NCBI GenBank assembly: GCA_025458365.1
Contig: JALOSP010000026.1
Location: 1-9,235 of the forward strand
Length of the DNA: 9,235 nucleotides
Direction: 5' to 3'
Source of the DNA: Hyphomonadaceae bacterium
GTDB lineage: Bacteria; Pseudomonadota; Alphaproteobacteria; Caulobacterales; Aquidulcibacteraceae
Below, piece after piece: positions 1-5,858 of the stretch. Every line of letters begins with the position of its first letter. The first letter of the stretch is position 1. The position numbers were made by a program, and so were the translations under genes. The notes below the pieces were generated by a model. That model had not been told where the DNA came from and searched no databases. It worked only from the letters and a program-made list of their open reading frames with translations.

Positions 1-1
1 T

Positions 2-331
2 GGCCATGATGACGGCGTCAACCGCTGGATCTGGAGTTTTGCCTCAGCTCCGCTGCCAGTCAGCATCGAAGGGCCATTGCCGGGGCAATCCGTGCTTGTG
101 CCCGGCATTGGCGCGGGTGACAGAATCCAGGCGCTTTTGGATCCAGACGGGGTCTTGACCTCTGTATCGGTGGGGCGGGCCGGTGGCGGGGTGGAGGTTG
201 TGCCGCTGCCACCAGCGGTGTCTGTCTCCGCCCGCCGGACAGCAGGAGCGTCCGGCATCGGGTTTGCCCGTCCATTGGATCAGCAATGGGCAGCAGAAAC
301 CGGACAATGCCGCGCGGGCGTGGGGCCGTAA
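2..331 (+). CDS. C-terminal end of an unrecognised protein (5' end outside window)
   Basis: An open frame enters from the left edge in frame 2 and ends at a TAA at 329-331, giving about 109 residues of a C-terminus. Codon choice looks coding, with mostly G or C in third positions, and the frame is uninterrupted. The peptide is rich in Gly, Pro and Val, with short hydrophobic beta-like stretches (LPGQSVLVPGIGAGDRI, then a DPDG turn), and ends in a low-complexity Arg/Ala/Gly tail. I see no catalytic motif, membrane segment or family signature and do not assign a function. An internal TTG at 77 could be read as a start, but the frame is open well upstream of it, so a partial gene is more likely. 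The gene converges on the TPM operon, with the palindrome array in between. A non-coding reading is possible because only the tail is visible. Confidence 0.45.
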   Translation, partial: GHDDGVNRWIWSFASAPLPVSIEGPLPGQSVLVPGIGAGDRIQALLDPDGVLTSVSVGRAGGGVEVVPLPPAVSVSARRTAGASGIGFARPLDQQWAAETGQCRAGVGP

Positions 332-345
332 GTTGCACATTCGGT

Positions 346-407
346 GGACCGCAGGCCTCCGCGCCTGCATCCCCGGTCGCACTTGCACGCGGGGACACGT
401 GCGGTCC
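346..407. repeat. 62-bp palindromic repeat, copy 1
   Basis: This unit begins GGACCGCA (346-353) and ends TGCGGTCC (400-407), exact reverse complements. Inside, GCAGGC (351-356) pairs with GCCTGC (363-368) across a 6-nt loop, and GCACGCG (385-391) pairs 6 of 7 with CACGTGC (396-402) around a GGGA loop. Copy 2 at 503-564 is the same length and orientation with three differences. The unit lies 14 bp after the stop of the upstream gene. It resembles a dispersed extragenic palindrome (REP- or MITE-like). No open frame is conserved across it. Confidence 0.85.
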
Positions 408-413
408 AAAAAG

Positions 414-484
414 CGCGCACCGGGAGGTGCGCGGTCCTGTTTTCAGTGCGCTGCCCCAAAGGACCGCGGACCTCCCGGTCCGCG
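414..484. repeat. REPIN-like pair of inverted hairpins
   Basis: Two perfect 8-bp stems with 4-nt loops sit here. CGCGCACC (414-421) pairs with GGTGCGCG (426-433) around GGGA, and CGCGGACC (465-472) pairs with GGTCCGCG (477-484) around TCCC. The units are inverted relative to each other: the 18-mer at 420-437 is the reverse complement of 461-478 with one mismatch. The spacer is 23 bp. Two short palindromes in opposite orientation with a short spacer is the layout described for REPINs. The segment lies between the two 62-bp direct copies and shares their GCGGTCC ends. It could also act as a bidirectional transcript end for the two converging genes, though I see no T-tract. Confidence 0.75.
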
Positions 485-502
485 TGGCGCCTTGCACGAT
501 TT

Positions 503-564
503 GGACCGCAGGCCTCCGCGCCTGCATCCCCGGTCGCGCTGGCACGCGGGGACGCGTGCGGTCC
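503..564. repeat. 62-bp palindromic repeat, copy 2
   Basis: This is a direct repeat of 346-407 with three substitutions in 62 bp. It has the same terminal inverted octamers (GGACCGCA and TGCGGTCC). Here the inner hairpin is perfect: GCACGCG (542-548), GGGA loop, CGCGTGC (553-559). The change that breaks this stem in copy 1 is therefore restored, which suggests that folding matters or that copy 2 is closer to the ancestral form. It ends three bases before the TGA (568-570, minus strand) of the TPM membrane protein gene. Confidence 0.85.
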
Positions 565-567
565 GCT

Positions 568-1281
568 TCAGATGACAACCACCCGGTTGGGCAGTTCGTC
601 CGTATCGCCCTCAGCTTGCGGCACGTGTCTGGCCAGCACCGCACCGACCTCCTCCACCGCACCGACCAGACCGCCAGCCAGGTCGCCTGCCCGTGCCTTG
701 GTGACCAGACCGTCGAGCAGCACGCCCCAGGTGTCGGCGCCGACCAGATCGTTGATCCCCTTGTCTGCGACGATTTCGGCCATCCGTTCGCCCAGGCTGA
801 TGAAGATCAGCACGCCGGTATGGGCCTTTGTGCCGGTCAGGCCATGGCCAAGGAATTGTTCGAGTGCATGACGGTGGACCGCCCTGCGCTTGATGAAACC
901 GGGGGTGAGGAAGCGCCGCACCGCCGGGTTCCACGAGGCGAGGATCACCGCAAGCCAGATCAGCAGCTGCACCGCCAGCGTGTCGATGACAGCCGCCAGC
1001 CCCCTGCCCGCCGATGCCCCTTCATCCCAGCCGGTCCAGCCACCGCCGAACAGCATGGCTTCAAGGCCGGGCAGAAGCCTTGTGAAGTCCACCCCGGCCA
1101 GCACCATGCCGAGCGGCAGCACCACCATGGCCAGCCCACCGATCACCAGCGGGGCGGCGTGATAGTCGCCCGACTGGCGGGCCACCACGCAATAGATTTC
1201 GCCGGACGTTGCCTGTTCAGCCCTGCTGATGGCCTCGGCCACTGCGGCCCGGTCAGCGGCGGTGAGGATTGTCTGGCCCAT
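568..1281 (-). CDS. TPM-domain multi-pass membrane protein (COG3762 type)
   Basis: This 237-residue protein has an N-terminal helix segment of the TPM family (LTAADRAAVAEAISRAEQAT, then SGEIYCVVAR), where TPM proteins place their first beta strand. Two hydrophobic segments follow at about residues 43-65 and 96-114. After them comes a soluble TPM-like half (HTGVLIFISLGERMAEIVAD, DTWGVLLDGL) and the family's usual C-terminal end (LPNRVVV). It is likely an inner-membrane protein. Its biochemical role is not established. The GTG at 1284 is in frame, but ATG 1281 is preferred because AGGAG (1288-1292) lies 6 nt from it and only 3 nt from the GTG. That Shine-Dalgarno overlaps the TAG of the gene upstream, so translational coupling is likely. 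It is the third gene of the lemA operon. Pairing of this membrane form with a secreted YgcG-type protein and LemA is common in Gram-negative bacteria. Confidence 0.85.
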   Translation of the reverse strand: MGQTILTAADRAAVAEAISRAEQATSGEIYCVVARQSGDYHAAPLVIGGLAMVVLPLGMVLAGVDFTRLLPGLEAMLFGGGWTGWDEGASAGRGLAAVIDTLAVQLLIWLAVILASWNPAVRRFLTPGFIKRRAVHRHALEQFLGHGLTGTKAHTGVLIFISLGERMAEIVADKGINDLVGADTWGVLLDGLVTKARAGDLAGGLVGAVEEVGAVLARHVPQAEGDTDELPNRVVVI

Positions 1282-1285
1282 CACG

Positions 1286-1293
1286 CTCTCCTA
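1286..1293 (-). promoter_or_regulatory. Ribosome binding site overlapping the upstream stop codon
   Basis: Read on the minus strand, the octamer is TAGGAGAG. Its TAG is the stop of the YgcG-type gene and its GGAG is the Shine-Dalgarno of the next gene. The 6-nt spacing favours ATG 1281 over GTG 1284 and implies coupled translation. Confidence 0.7.
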
Positions 1294-2112
1294 CCAGCCA
1301 CCGGACGCACCGCCGCCGCCGAAGCCGCCGCCGCCACCGCCAAAGCCACCACCGCCAAAGTCGATCCCGCCACCAGAGCTGCCCCAGTCAGTGCTCGACG
1401 GGCCAAACACCACGATTGGCCCCGCCCCGGACGACGAGCGCATCCGGCGCCCGCCGCCACGTCCGCCACCTGAATTGGAAACCACGATCAGGATGATGAC
1501 GATCACGATGATGATGAAGATCAGACTGCCATCCGCGCCGCCACTCTCCTCCGGCTGGCTCGCCTCGAACTCGGCCTTGCGGGCGGCCAGTTCTTCGGGG
1601 CTGGCGTTCAACAGCGCGATGATCTCGCCCACTCCGGCCTCGATCCCGGCAGGCATGTCGCCATCCTTGAACTTCGGCACGATGGTGTTGCGGATGATCG
1701 AGGAGGCCAGACCATCGGTGATGATCGCCTCGGCGCCATAGCCGACCTCGATCCGCAACTGGCGCTCGTTGGGGGCCACGATCAGCAGCACCCCGTTGTC
1801 GATCTCTTTCTGGCCGATGCCCCAGTGGCGGCCCAGCTGGTAGCCATAATCGGCGATGTCATAGTCCTGCAGGCTCGACAGCGTCACCACCACGATCTGG
1901 TCAGACGAAGCGGTTTCATGGGAGGCCAGCGTCGCATCCAGCGCGGCTTCCTGCTCAGGCGACAGGATCTGCGCCTGATCGACCACACGGCCAGTCAGCT
2001 CGGGAAATGCGGGTTGGGATGCTGCCAGGCCCGGCACCAGCAGCAAGAACGCCAGCAGCAGGCCGGACAGGGCTTGGCCCTGTTTCCATCGGGACAGCAA
2101 CAGCCGGGTCAT
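1291..2112 (-). CDS. YgcG-family TPM-domain protein, secreted and membrane-anchored
   Basis: This 273-residue protein starts at ATG 2112 (MTRLLLSRWK). The frame is open to 2214, but that extension is Arg-rich, overlaps lemA and precedes a clear signal peptide, so I reject it. Residues 1-32 form a signal peptide with a hydrophobic core (LSGLLLAFLLLVPGLA). The TPM domain spans about 36-168, with the family strings FPELTGRVVDQA, DNGVLLIVAP, LRIEVGYG and the IIRNTIVPKFKDGD segment. A single Ile/Val membrane helix lies at about 197-212. A Gly/Ser-rich tail follows, ending in repeated GGGGFGGGG and the terminal GGW typical of the family. The likely topology puts the TPM domain in the periplasm. TPM domains have been linked to acid phosphatase activity in plants and to photosystem repair, but the bacterial role is open. 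The start lies 28 nt after the lemA stop, with no strong Shine-Dalgarno. Confidence 0.9.
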   Translation of the reverse strand: MTRLLLSRWKQGQALSGLLLAFLLLVPGLAASQPAFPELTGRVVDQAQILSPEQEAALDATLASHETASSDQIVVVTLSSLQDYDIADYGYQLGRHWGIGQKEIDNGVLLIVAPNERQLRIEVGYGAEAIITDGLASSIIRNTIVPKFKDGDMPAGIEAGVGEIIALLNASPEELAARKAEFEASQPEESGGADGSLIFIIIVIVIILIVVSNSGGGRGGGRRMRSSSGAGPIVVFGPSSTDWGSSGGGIDFGGGGFGGGGGGFGGGGASGGW

Positions 2113-2140
2113 GCCGGGACGCCCAGACTGCAACCGGCGC

Positions 2141-2743
2141 CTATTTGAACTCCACCTTCGGAGCTTCCTGCGCCGCCGCACTGGCGGCGAACAATTCCAT
2201 CGGCTTGGAGCCACTGTGCAGCGTGTTGGCCCAGATCACCGAGGGGAAGGTGCGCAGCTCTGTATTGTAGGAGCGCACGGCCTCATTGTAGTCGCGCCGG
2301 GCCACCTGAATGCGGTTTTCGGTGCCGGACAGCTCGTTTTGCAATTGCAGGAAGCCTTCCTGGCTGCGCAGCTGGGGATATTGCTCCTGAATCACCATCA
2401 ACTTGCCCAGTGCGGCACTGAGCTGGCCTTGGGCTGCCTGGAACTCGGCGAACTTGGCAGGGTCGGTAATCGTGCTGGCGTCAAATTGCGGGCGCGTGGC
2501 GCTGGCCCGCGCCTCGACCACGGCTTGCAGCGTCTCCTGTTCCTGATTGGCTGCCGCCTGCACGGTGGAGACCAGGTTGGGGACGAGGTCGGCGCGCCGC
2601 TGATAGGCGCCCTGCACATCGGCCCACGCAGCCTTGGCGGCTTCTTCCTTGGTGGGGATGGTGTTGATTCCACAACCAGCGGCTGACACCAATGCGGCAC
2701 CGGCCAGCATCACCATCGCGAACTTCTTGAACCCGAAAGCCAT
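2141..2743 (-). CDS. lemA: LemA family lipoprotein
   Basis: This 200-residue protein carries a lipoprotein-like signal (MAFGFKKFAMVMLAGAALV, then SAAGC), with Cys24 as the likely lipidated residue. The position -3 residue is Ala rather than Leu, so the lipobox is somewhat weak. The LemA signature follows: KAAWADVQGAYQRRADLVPNL, then repeated alpha-helical segments (QEQETLQAVVEARA, QLSAALGKLMVIQEQYPQL, LQNELSGTENRIQVARRDYN) and the conserved end FPSVIWA. LemA proteins are helical envelope proteins of uncertain function, often encoded with TPM proteins or HtpX. The start is ATG 2743, chosen because GAGGGAG (2752-2758) lies 8 nt upstream and the signal peptide begins directly after it. The same frame is open much further upstream, but that extension runs through phrB antisense and lacks LemA character. 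It is the first gene of the minus-strand operon. Confidence 0.93.
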   Translation of the reverse strand: MAFGFKKFAMVMLAGAALVSAAGCGINTIPTKEEAAKAAWADVQGAYQRRADLVPNLVSTVQAAANQEQETLQAVVEARASATRPQFDASTITDPAKFAEFQAAQGQLSAALGKLMVIQEQYPQLRSQEGFLQLQNELSGTENRIQVARRDYNEAVRSYNTELRTFPSVIWANTLHSGSKPMELFAASAAAQEAPKVEFK

Positions 2744-2928
2744 CACCCGAACTCCCTCACTCCCGACAGGCGAACCGGCGCCAGTCTGACCACGTCCTAG
2801 ATGTGGCCCATGCCCGGCTCTGCCGCAAGAGGGTTTCCGCGCGCCCTGATGAGGTTTGCGACTGACCGCGCTGCAGTCATCGCGTGCGCTGCAGCAATCC
2901 AGCCGGAGACCCGCGTCGTAAACGGAAC
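2744..2928. promoter_or_regulatory. Divergent intergenic region between lemA and the photolyase gene
   Basis: This 185-bp gap must hold the promoters for both the lemA operon (leftward) and the photolyase cluster (rightward). I found no convincing sigma-70 boxes on either strand. Visible elements are an imperfect inverted repeat (CCACGTC, CTA, GATGTGG at 2790-2806, one mismatched pair), a 9-bp direct repeat GCGCTGCAG at 2868-2876 and 2886-2894 (18-bp period), and a weak ECF-like motif ending next to the photolyase start. Confidence 0.6.
2895..2923 (+). promoter_or_regulatory. Weak candidate ECF (RpoE/ChrR-type) promoter for the photolyase cluster
   Basis: CAATCC (2895-2900), exactly 18 bp, then TAAAC (2919-2923). 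From memory, the photo-oxidative stress RpoE of Rhodobacter recognises about TGATCC, 18 bp, TAAGA. The match is 4 of 6 and 3 of 5 with the expected spacing. The site was sought because photolyase and Cfa-like genes often belong to that regulon, so the match may be chance. If real, transcription would begin at about the GTG at 2929, giving a leaderless message. Confidence 0.2.
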
Positions 2929-4407
2929 GTGACTGACACCCTGCCCCAACACCAGCCACCCGCCGCGCCCGTCCTGCTCTGGTTGCGGGATGACTTGCGG
3001 CTGGATGACAACCCGGCATTGAATGCCGCAGCCGGCAGCGGGCCGGTGGTGGCACTTTTTGTGTTCGAAGACGGCATCGAAGGCCACCGAGCACCGGGTG
3101 GTGCCAGCCGCTGGTGGCTGCATCACAGCCTTGCCAGCATCGCATCCCAACTGGAAGAACACGGTGTGCCTCTCCTATTGCGACGCGGCGACCCGCGCCT
3201 GATCGTGCCAGACGTCGCGGCACAGATCGGCGCGGCAAGGGTTCACTGGAACCGGCGCTACTGGCCGTGGAGCAAGCCGGTCGATGCCGCCGTCAAGCAG
3301 GCGCTGGCTGCCCATGGCGTGGCCGCCACATCCCATCGCGGCAATGTGCTGGTCGAGCCGATGGAGCCCAAGACCGGCACCGGAGGTCCCTACAAGGTCT
3401 ATTCACCTTTCTTCCGCGCCGTCCGCGACACTTGCAACCAGCGTGCTGCGCTGGCCGTTGATGCGCCACATCTGACCGGCGCGATACTGCCAGAGGGCGT
3501 GGCGGCTGGAAGCCTCAACAGTTTTGGCCTGTTACCAACGCGGCCAGACTGGTCCGGTGGCCTTCAGGCGGCCTGGACGCCAGGTGAAGCCGGTGCGCGC
3601 GATCTGGCAACCAGCTTTGTTGCCGGGGTGCTGAAAGGCTATGGCGAGGCCCGCAATCTGCCTGGCATCCGCTCCACTTCGCGGCTGTCACCGCATTTGC
3701 GCCATGGTGAAATCTCCGTGGCGAGACTTTGGGCAGCGGCCAGTGCGGCGGCGATTGCCGACCCGTCACTGGAGGCGGACGTGGAGGTGTTCCACAAGGA
3801 ACTGGTGTGGCGGGAATTTGCCCTGCACCTGCTGCATCACTGGCCTGACCTGGCCGATGCAAACTGGAAAGCCGACTTCGACCGGTTTGAATGGGCTGAT
3901 GATCCGGCGGGACTGAAGGCCTGGCAGCGCGGCCAGACCGGCTATCCCATCGTGGATGCCGGCATGCGCGAATTGTGGACCACCGGCTGGATGCACAACC
4001 GGGTGCGGATGATCGTGGCCAGTTTCCTGATCAAGCACCTCTTGATCGACTGGCGCCACGGCGAGGCCTGGTTCTGGGACACGCTGGTGGACGCCGACCA
4101 TGCCAGCAATGCGGCAAGCTGGCAGTGGGTGGCCGGATGCGGTGCCGATGCTGCCCCCTATTTCCGGATTTTCAATCCATTCGGTCAAGGCGAGAAATTC
4201 GATGCGCAGGCCCGCTATGTGCGCCGCTGGGTGCCCGAACTTGCCCGACTGCCGGACAATCTGATCCATCAGCCATGGACAGCACCGAAAGACCTGTTGT
4301 CTCAAGCAGGTGTCAGGCTGGGCGACACCTACCCCAAGCCGATTGTCGATCATGCCCGAGCCCGCAACCGCGCGCTTGAAACCTATGCGGCCCTGAAAGC
4401 CGGTTGA
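2929..4407 (+). CDS. phrB: Class I cyclobutane pyrimidine dimer photolyase
   Basis: This 492-residue flavoprotein splits UV-induced pyrimidine dimers using blue light (E. coli PhrB has 472). The N-terminal antenna domain starts with VLLWLRDDLRLDDNPAL and contains VHWNRRYWP and TGGPYKVYSPFFRA. The FAD domain carries TSRLSPHL (250-257), the dimer-contact motif ELVWREF (Glu291, Trp294), TGYPIVDAGMREL (337-349), WMHNRVRM and WQWVAGCGADAAPYFRIFNP. Counting spacing against E. coli, the electron-transfer Trp triad is intact: Trp398, Trp375 and Trp322, matching W382, W359 and W306. Asn394 matches N378. I do not see the E. coli folate-contact Glu109, so the antenna pigment is unclear. GTG 2929 is preferred: the frame is open to a GTG at 2884, but the first 15 residues of that version look non-conserved. 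The Shine-Dalgarno is weak. It leads the cluster, 27 nt before the next gene. Confidence 0.95.
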   Translation: MTDTLPQHQPPAAPVLLWLRDDLRLDDNPALNAAAGSGPVVALFVFEDGIEGHRAPGGASRWWLHHSLASIASQLEEHGVPLLLRRGDPRLIVPDVAAQIGAARVHWNRRYWPWSKPVDAAVKQALAAHGVAATSHRGNVLVEPMEPKTGTGGPYKVYSPFFRAVRDTCNQRAALAVDAPHLTGAILPEGVAAGSLNSFGLLPTRPDWSGGLQAAWTPGEAGARDLATSFVAGVLKGYGEARNLPGIRSTSRLSPHLRHGEISVARLWAAASAAAIADPSLEADVEVFHKELVWREFALHLLHHWPDLADANWKADFDRFEWADDPAGLKAWQRGQTGYPIVDAGMRELWTTGWMHNRVRMIVASFLIKHLLIDWRHGEAWFWDTLVDADHASNAASWQWVAGCGADAAPYFRIFNPFGQGEKFDAQARYVRRWVPELARLPDNLIHQPWTAPKDLLSQAGVRLGDTYPKPIVDHARARNRALETYAALKAG

Positions 4408-4419
4408 AACAACCAGTCT

Positions 4420-4425
4420 GGAGGA
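4420..4425 (+). promoter_or_regulatory. Ribosome binding site of the FAD oxidoreductase gene
   Basis: GGAGGA lies 9 nt before GTG 4435 and fixes that GTG as the start. No ATG alternative lies near it. Confidence 0.7.
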
Positions 4426-4434
4426 ATTGTCCCC

Positions 4435-5856
4435 GTGAGTGCCACCGTCTCGACGCTGCAGACCCGCTCCAACGGTGTGCCCCTTACCGGTGCGCGCCGC
4501 CAGAAGATCGCCGTGATCGGGTCGGGGATCACCGGCCTGTCCGCTGCCTGGGCACTGCGTGATGTCCATGACGTGACGCTGTTCGAGGCTGACATCCGCG
4601 CCGGTGGCCATTCGAACACTGTGACAGTGGACTACGACGGGGTGGCGATCCCGGTCGATACCGGCTTCATCGTGTACAATTCCCTGAATTACCCCAACAT
4701 GATCGCGCTTTTTGATCATCTTGGTGTCGCGACCAAACCGTCCGACATGAGCTTTTCGGTCACCGATGGCACACCGTCCGGCGAATGGGGGTCGGATGGC
4801 GCGCCCGGCTTCTTTGCCTGGAAGCGCAATTTGTTGAACGCCAGTCACTGGCGCCTGTTTGCCGACATGATCCGGTTCAACCAGACCGCTCGCACCGATG
4901 CCAAGACGCGTGACCTGACCAGCCTGACTCTGGGCGATTATTGCCGCGAACTGAAACTGTCGGACGAGTTCATCAACGGCTATCTGGTACCGATGGGTGC
5001 GGCGATCTGGAGCACGCCGGAAGCCGAAATGTTCGACTATCCTGCGGCCAGTTTCGTGCGTTTCTTCAACAATCACCGCCTGTTGCACATCGACCCGCCG
5101 AAGTGGCGCACCGTCGATGGCGGGTCGATCAATTATGTCAGCCGGTTTCTTGAGGCGCTCGGCAATCGGGTCCGGCTCGGGGCCGGGGCGCTTGCGGTCA
5201 AGCGGCGGACAGGTGGCGGGGCCAGTGTCACCGTGGCCGGTCAGGGCGACGCGGCCTTCGATCAGGTCATTCTGGCCTGTCACAGCGATCAGGCGCTGGC
5301 TCTGCTTGGCGCAGGTGCCAGCGCAGACGAGCGGGCCTTGCTGGGCGCCATCCGCTACGGGCCCAACACCGCCTGGCTGCACCGGGATGACAGCTTCATG
5401 CCGCAGCGCAAGGCCGCCTGGGCCAGCTGGAACGTGGAGCGCGCCGATCCAACACGGCCCGTCACGCTGACCTACTGGATGAACCGGCTGCAGAGCATCG
5501 ATCCGGCAAAGCCGCTGTTCGTCACCCTCAACCCGCAGCGCGAGCCGGACCCGGCGAAGGTGTTCAAGGTGCAAGACTACGCGCACCCGCTGTTTGACCG
5601 GGCAGCCGCCGCCGCCCAGCGCTTGATGCCGTCGATCCAGGGCGCCGATCATGTTTGGTTTGCCGGAGCCTGGCAGGGCTATGGATTCCACGAGGATGGC
5701 CTGCGCGCCGGTCTGCGGGTGGCCTTGCGGCTGGGCGGACAGATCCCGTGGGACTTTGTCGACGATGACATCGCCCGTGTCGATTGGGCAGAGCCCGGCC
5801 AGACCGATGCAGGCCAGGCCGACACAAGCCAGGCGATCCGGGCGGCTGGCCTCTAA
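4435..5856 (+). CDS. FAD-dependent amine-oxidase-like oxidoreductase (COG2907 type)
   Basis: This 473-residue protein is close to the usual family length. A Rossmann FAD-binding motif follows a short lead: KIAVIGSGITGLSAAWAL (24-41), Glu51 ending the second strand (TLFEAD), and RAGGHSNTV (56-63), the segment typical of amine oxidase/desaturase-like flavoproteins. The C-terminal FAD-contact block is WFAGAWQGYGFHEDGLRAG (408-426). The middle has family strings such as YLVPMGAAIWSTP and TVDGGSINYV. Residues 451-473 are a polar low-complexity tail. No membrane helix is evident. The substrate is not known from sequence. Its neighbours DUF1365 and the Cfa-like methyltransferase suggest acyl-chain oxidation or desaturation on phospholipids. 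From memory, related genes beside Cfa-like ones have been tied to methylated or furan fatty acid synthesis (UfaD-type desaturase). That link is inference here. Confidence 0.9.
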   Translation: MSATVSTLQTRSNGVPLTGARRQKIAVIGSGITGLSAAWALRDVHDVTLFEADIRAGGHSNTVTVDYDGVAIPVDTGFIVYNSLNYPNMIALFDHLGVATKPSDMSFSVTDGTPSGEWGSDGAPGFFAWKRNLLNASHWRLFADMIRFNQTARTDAKTRDLTSLTLGDYCRELKLSDEFINGYLVPMGAAIWSTPEAEMFDYPAASFVRFFNNHRLLHIDPPKWRTVDGGSINYVSRFLEALGNRVRLGAGALAVKRRTGGGASVTVAGQGDAAFDQVILACHSDQALALLGAGASADERALLGAIRYGPNTAWLHRDDSFMPQRKAAWASWNVERADPTRPVTLTYWMNRLQSIDPAKPLFVTLNPQREPDPAKVFKVQDYAHPLFDRAAAAAQRLMPSIQGADHVWFAGAWQGYGFHEDGLRAGLRVALRLGGQIPWDFVDDDIARVDWAEPGQTDAGQADTSQAIRAAGL

Positions 5857-5858
5857 CC

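Noticed and set aside
346..564. CRISPR-like array
   Set aside because: There are only two direct copies, each internally palindromic and 62 bp long. The segment between them is itself an inverted hairpin pair and not a spacer series.
1300..1350. Simple CCG/CCA-rich tandem repeat
   Set aside because: It is explained as the coding sequence of the Gly-rich GGGGF tail of the YgcG-type protein.
286..1473. 395-residue plus-strand open frame
   Set aside because: It is antisense to the TPM genes and runs through the palindrome array. Its composition is Arg/Pro/His-rich, and the minus-strand frames carry clear family motifs.
2868..2894. Direct repeat GCGCTGCAG twice as an operator
   Set aside because: A 9-bp GC-rich repeat is easily found by chance here, and no known regulator site matches it. 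I list it only as a visible element of the intergenic region.
2141..3238. LemA with a long N-terminal extension on the minus strand
   Set aside because: The extension is antisense to the photolyase. The lipoprotein signal and a good ribosome binding site define the start at 2743.
3766..5691. 641-residue minus-strand open frame
   Set aside because: It is the antisense shadow of the photolyase and flavoprotein genes in GC-rich DNA and has no domain signature. The plus-strand frames carry diagnostic motifs throughout.
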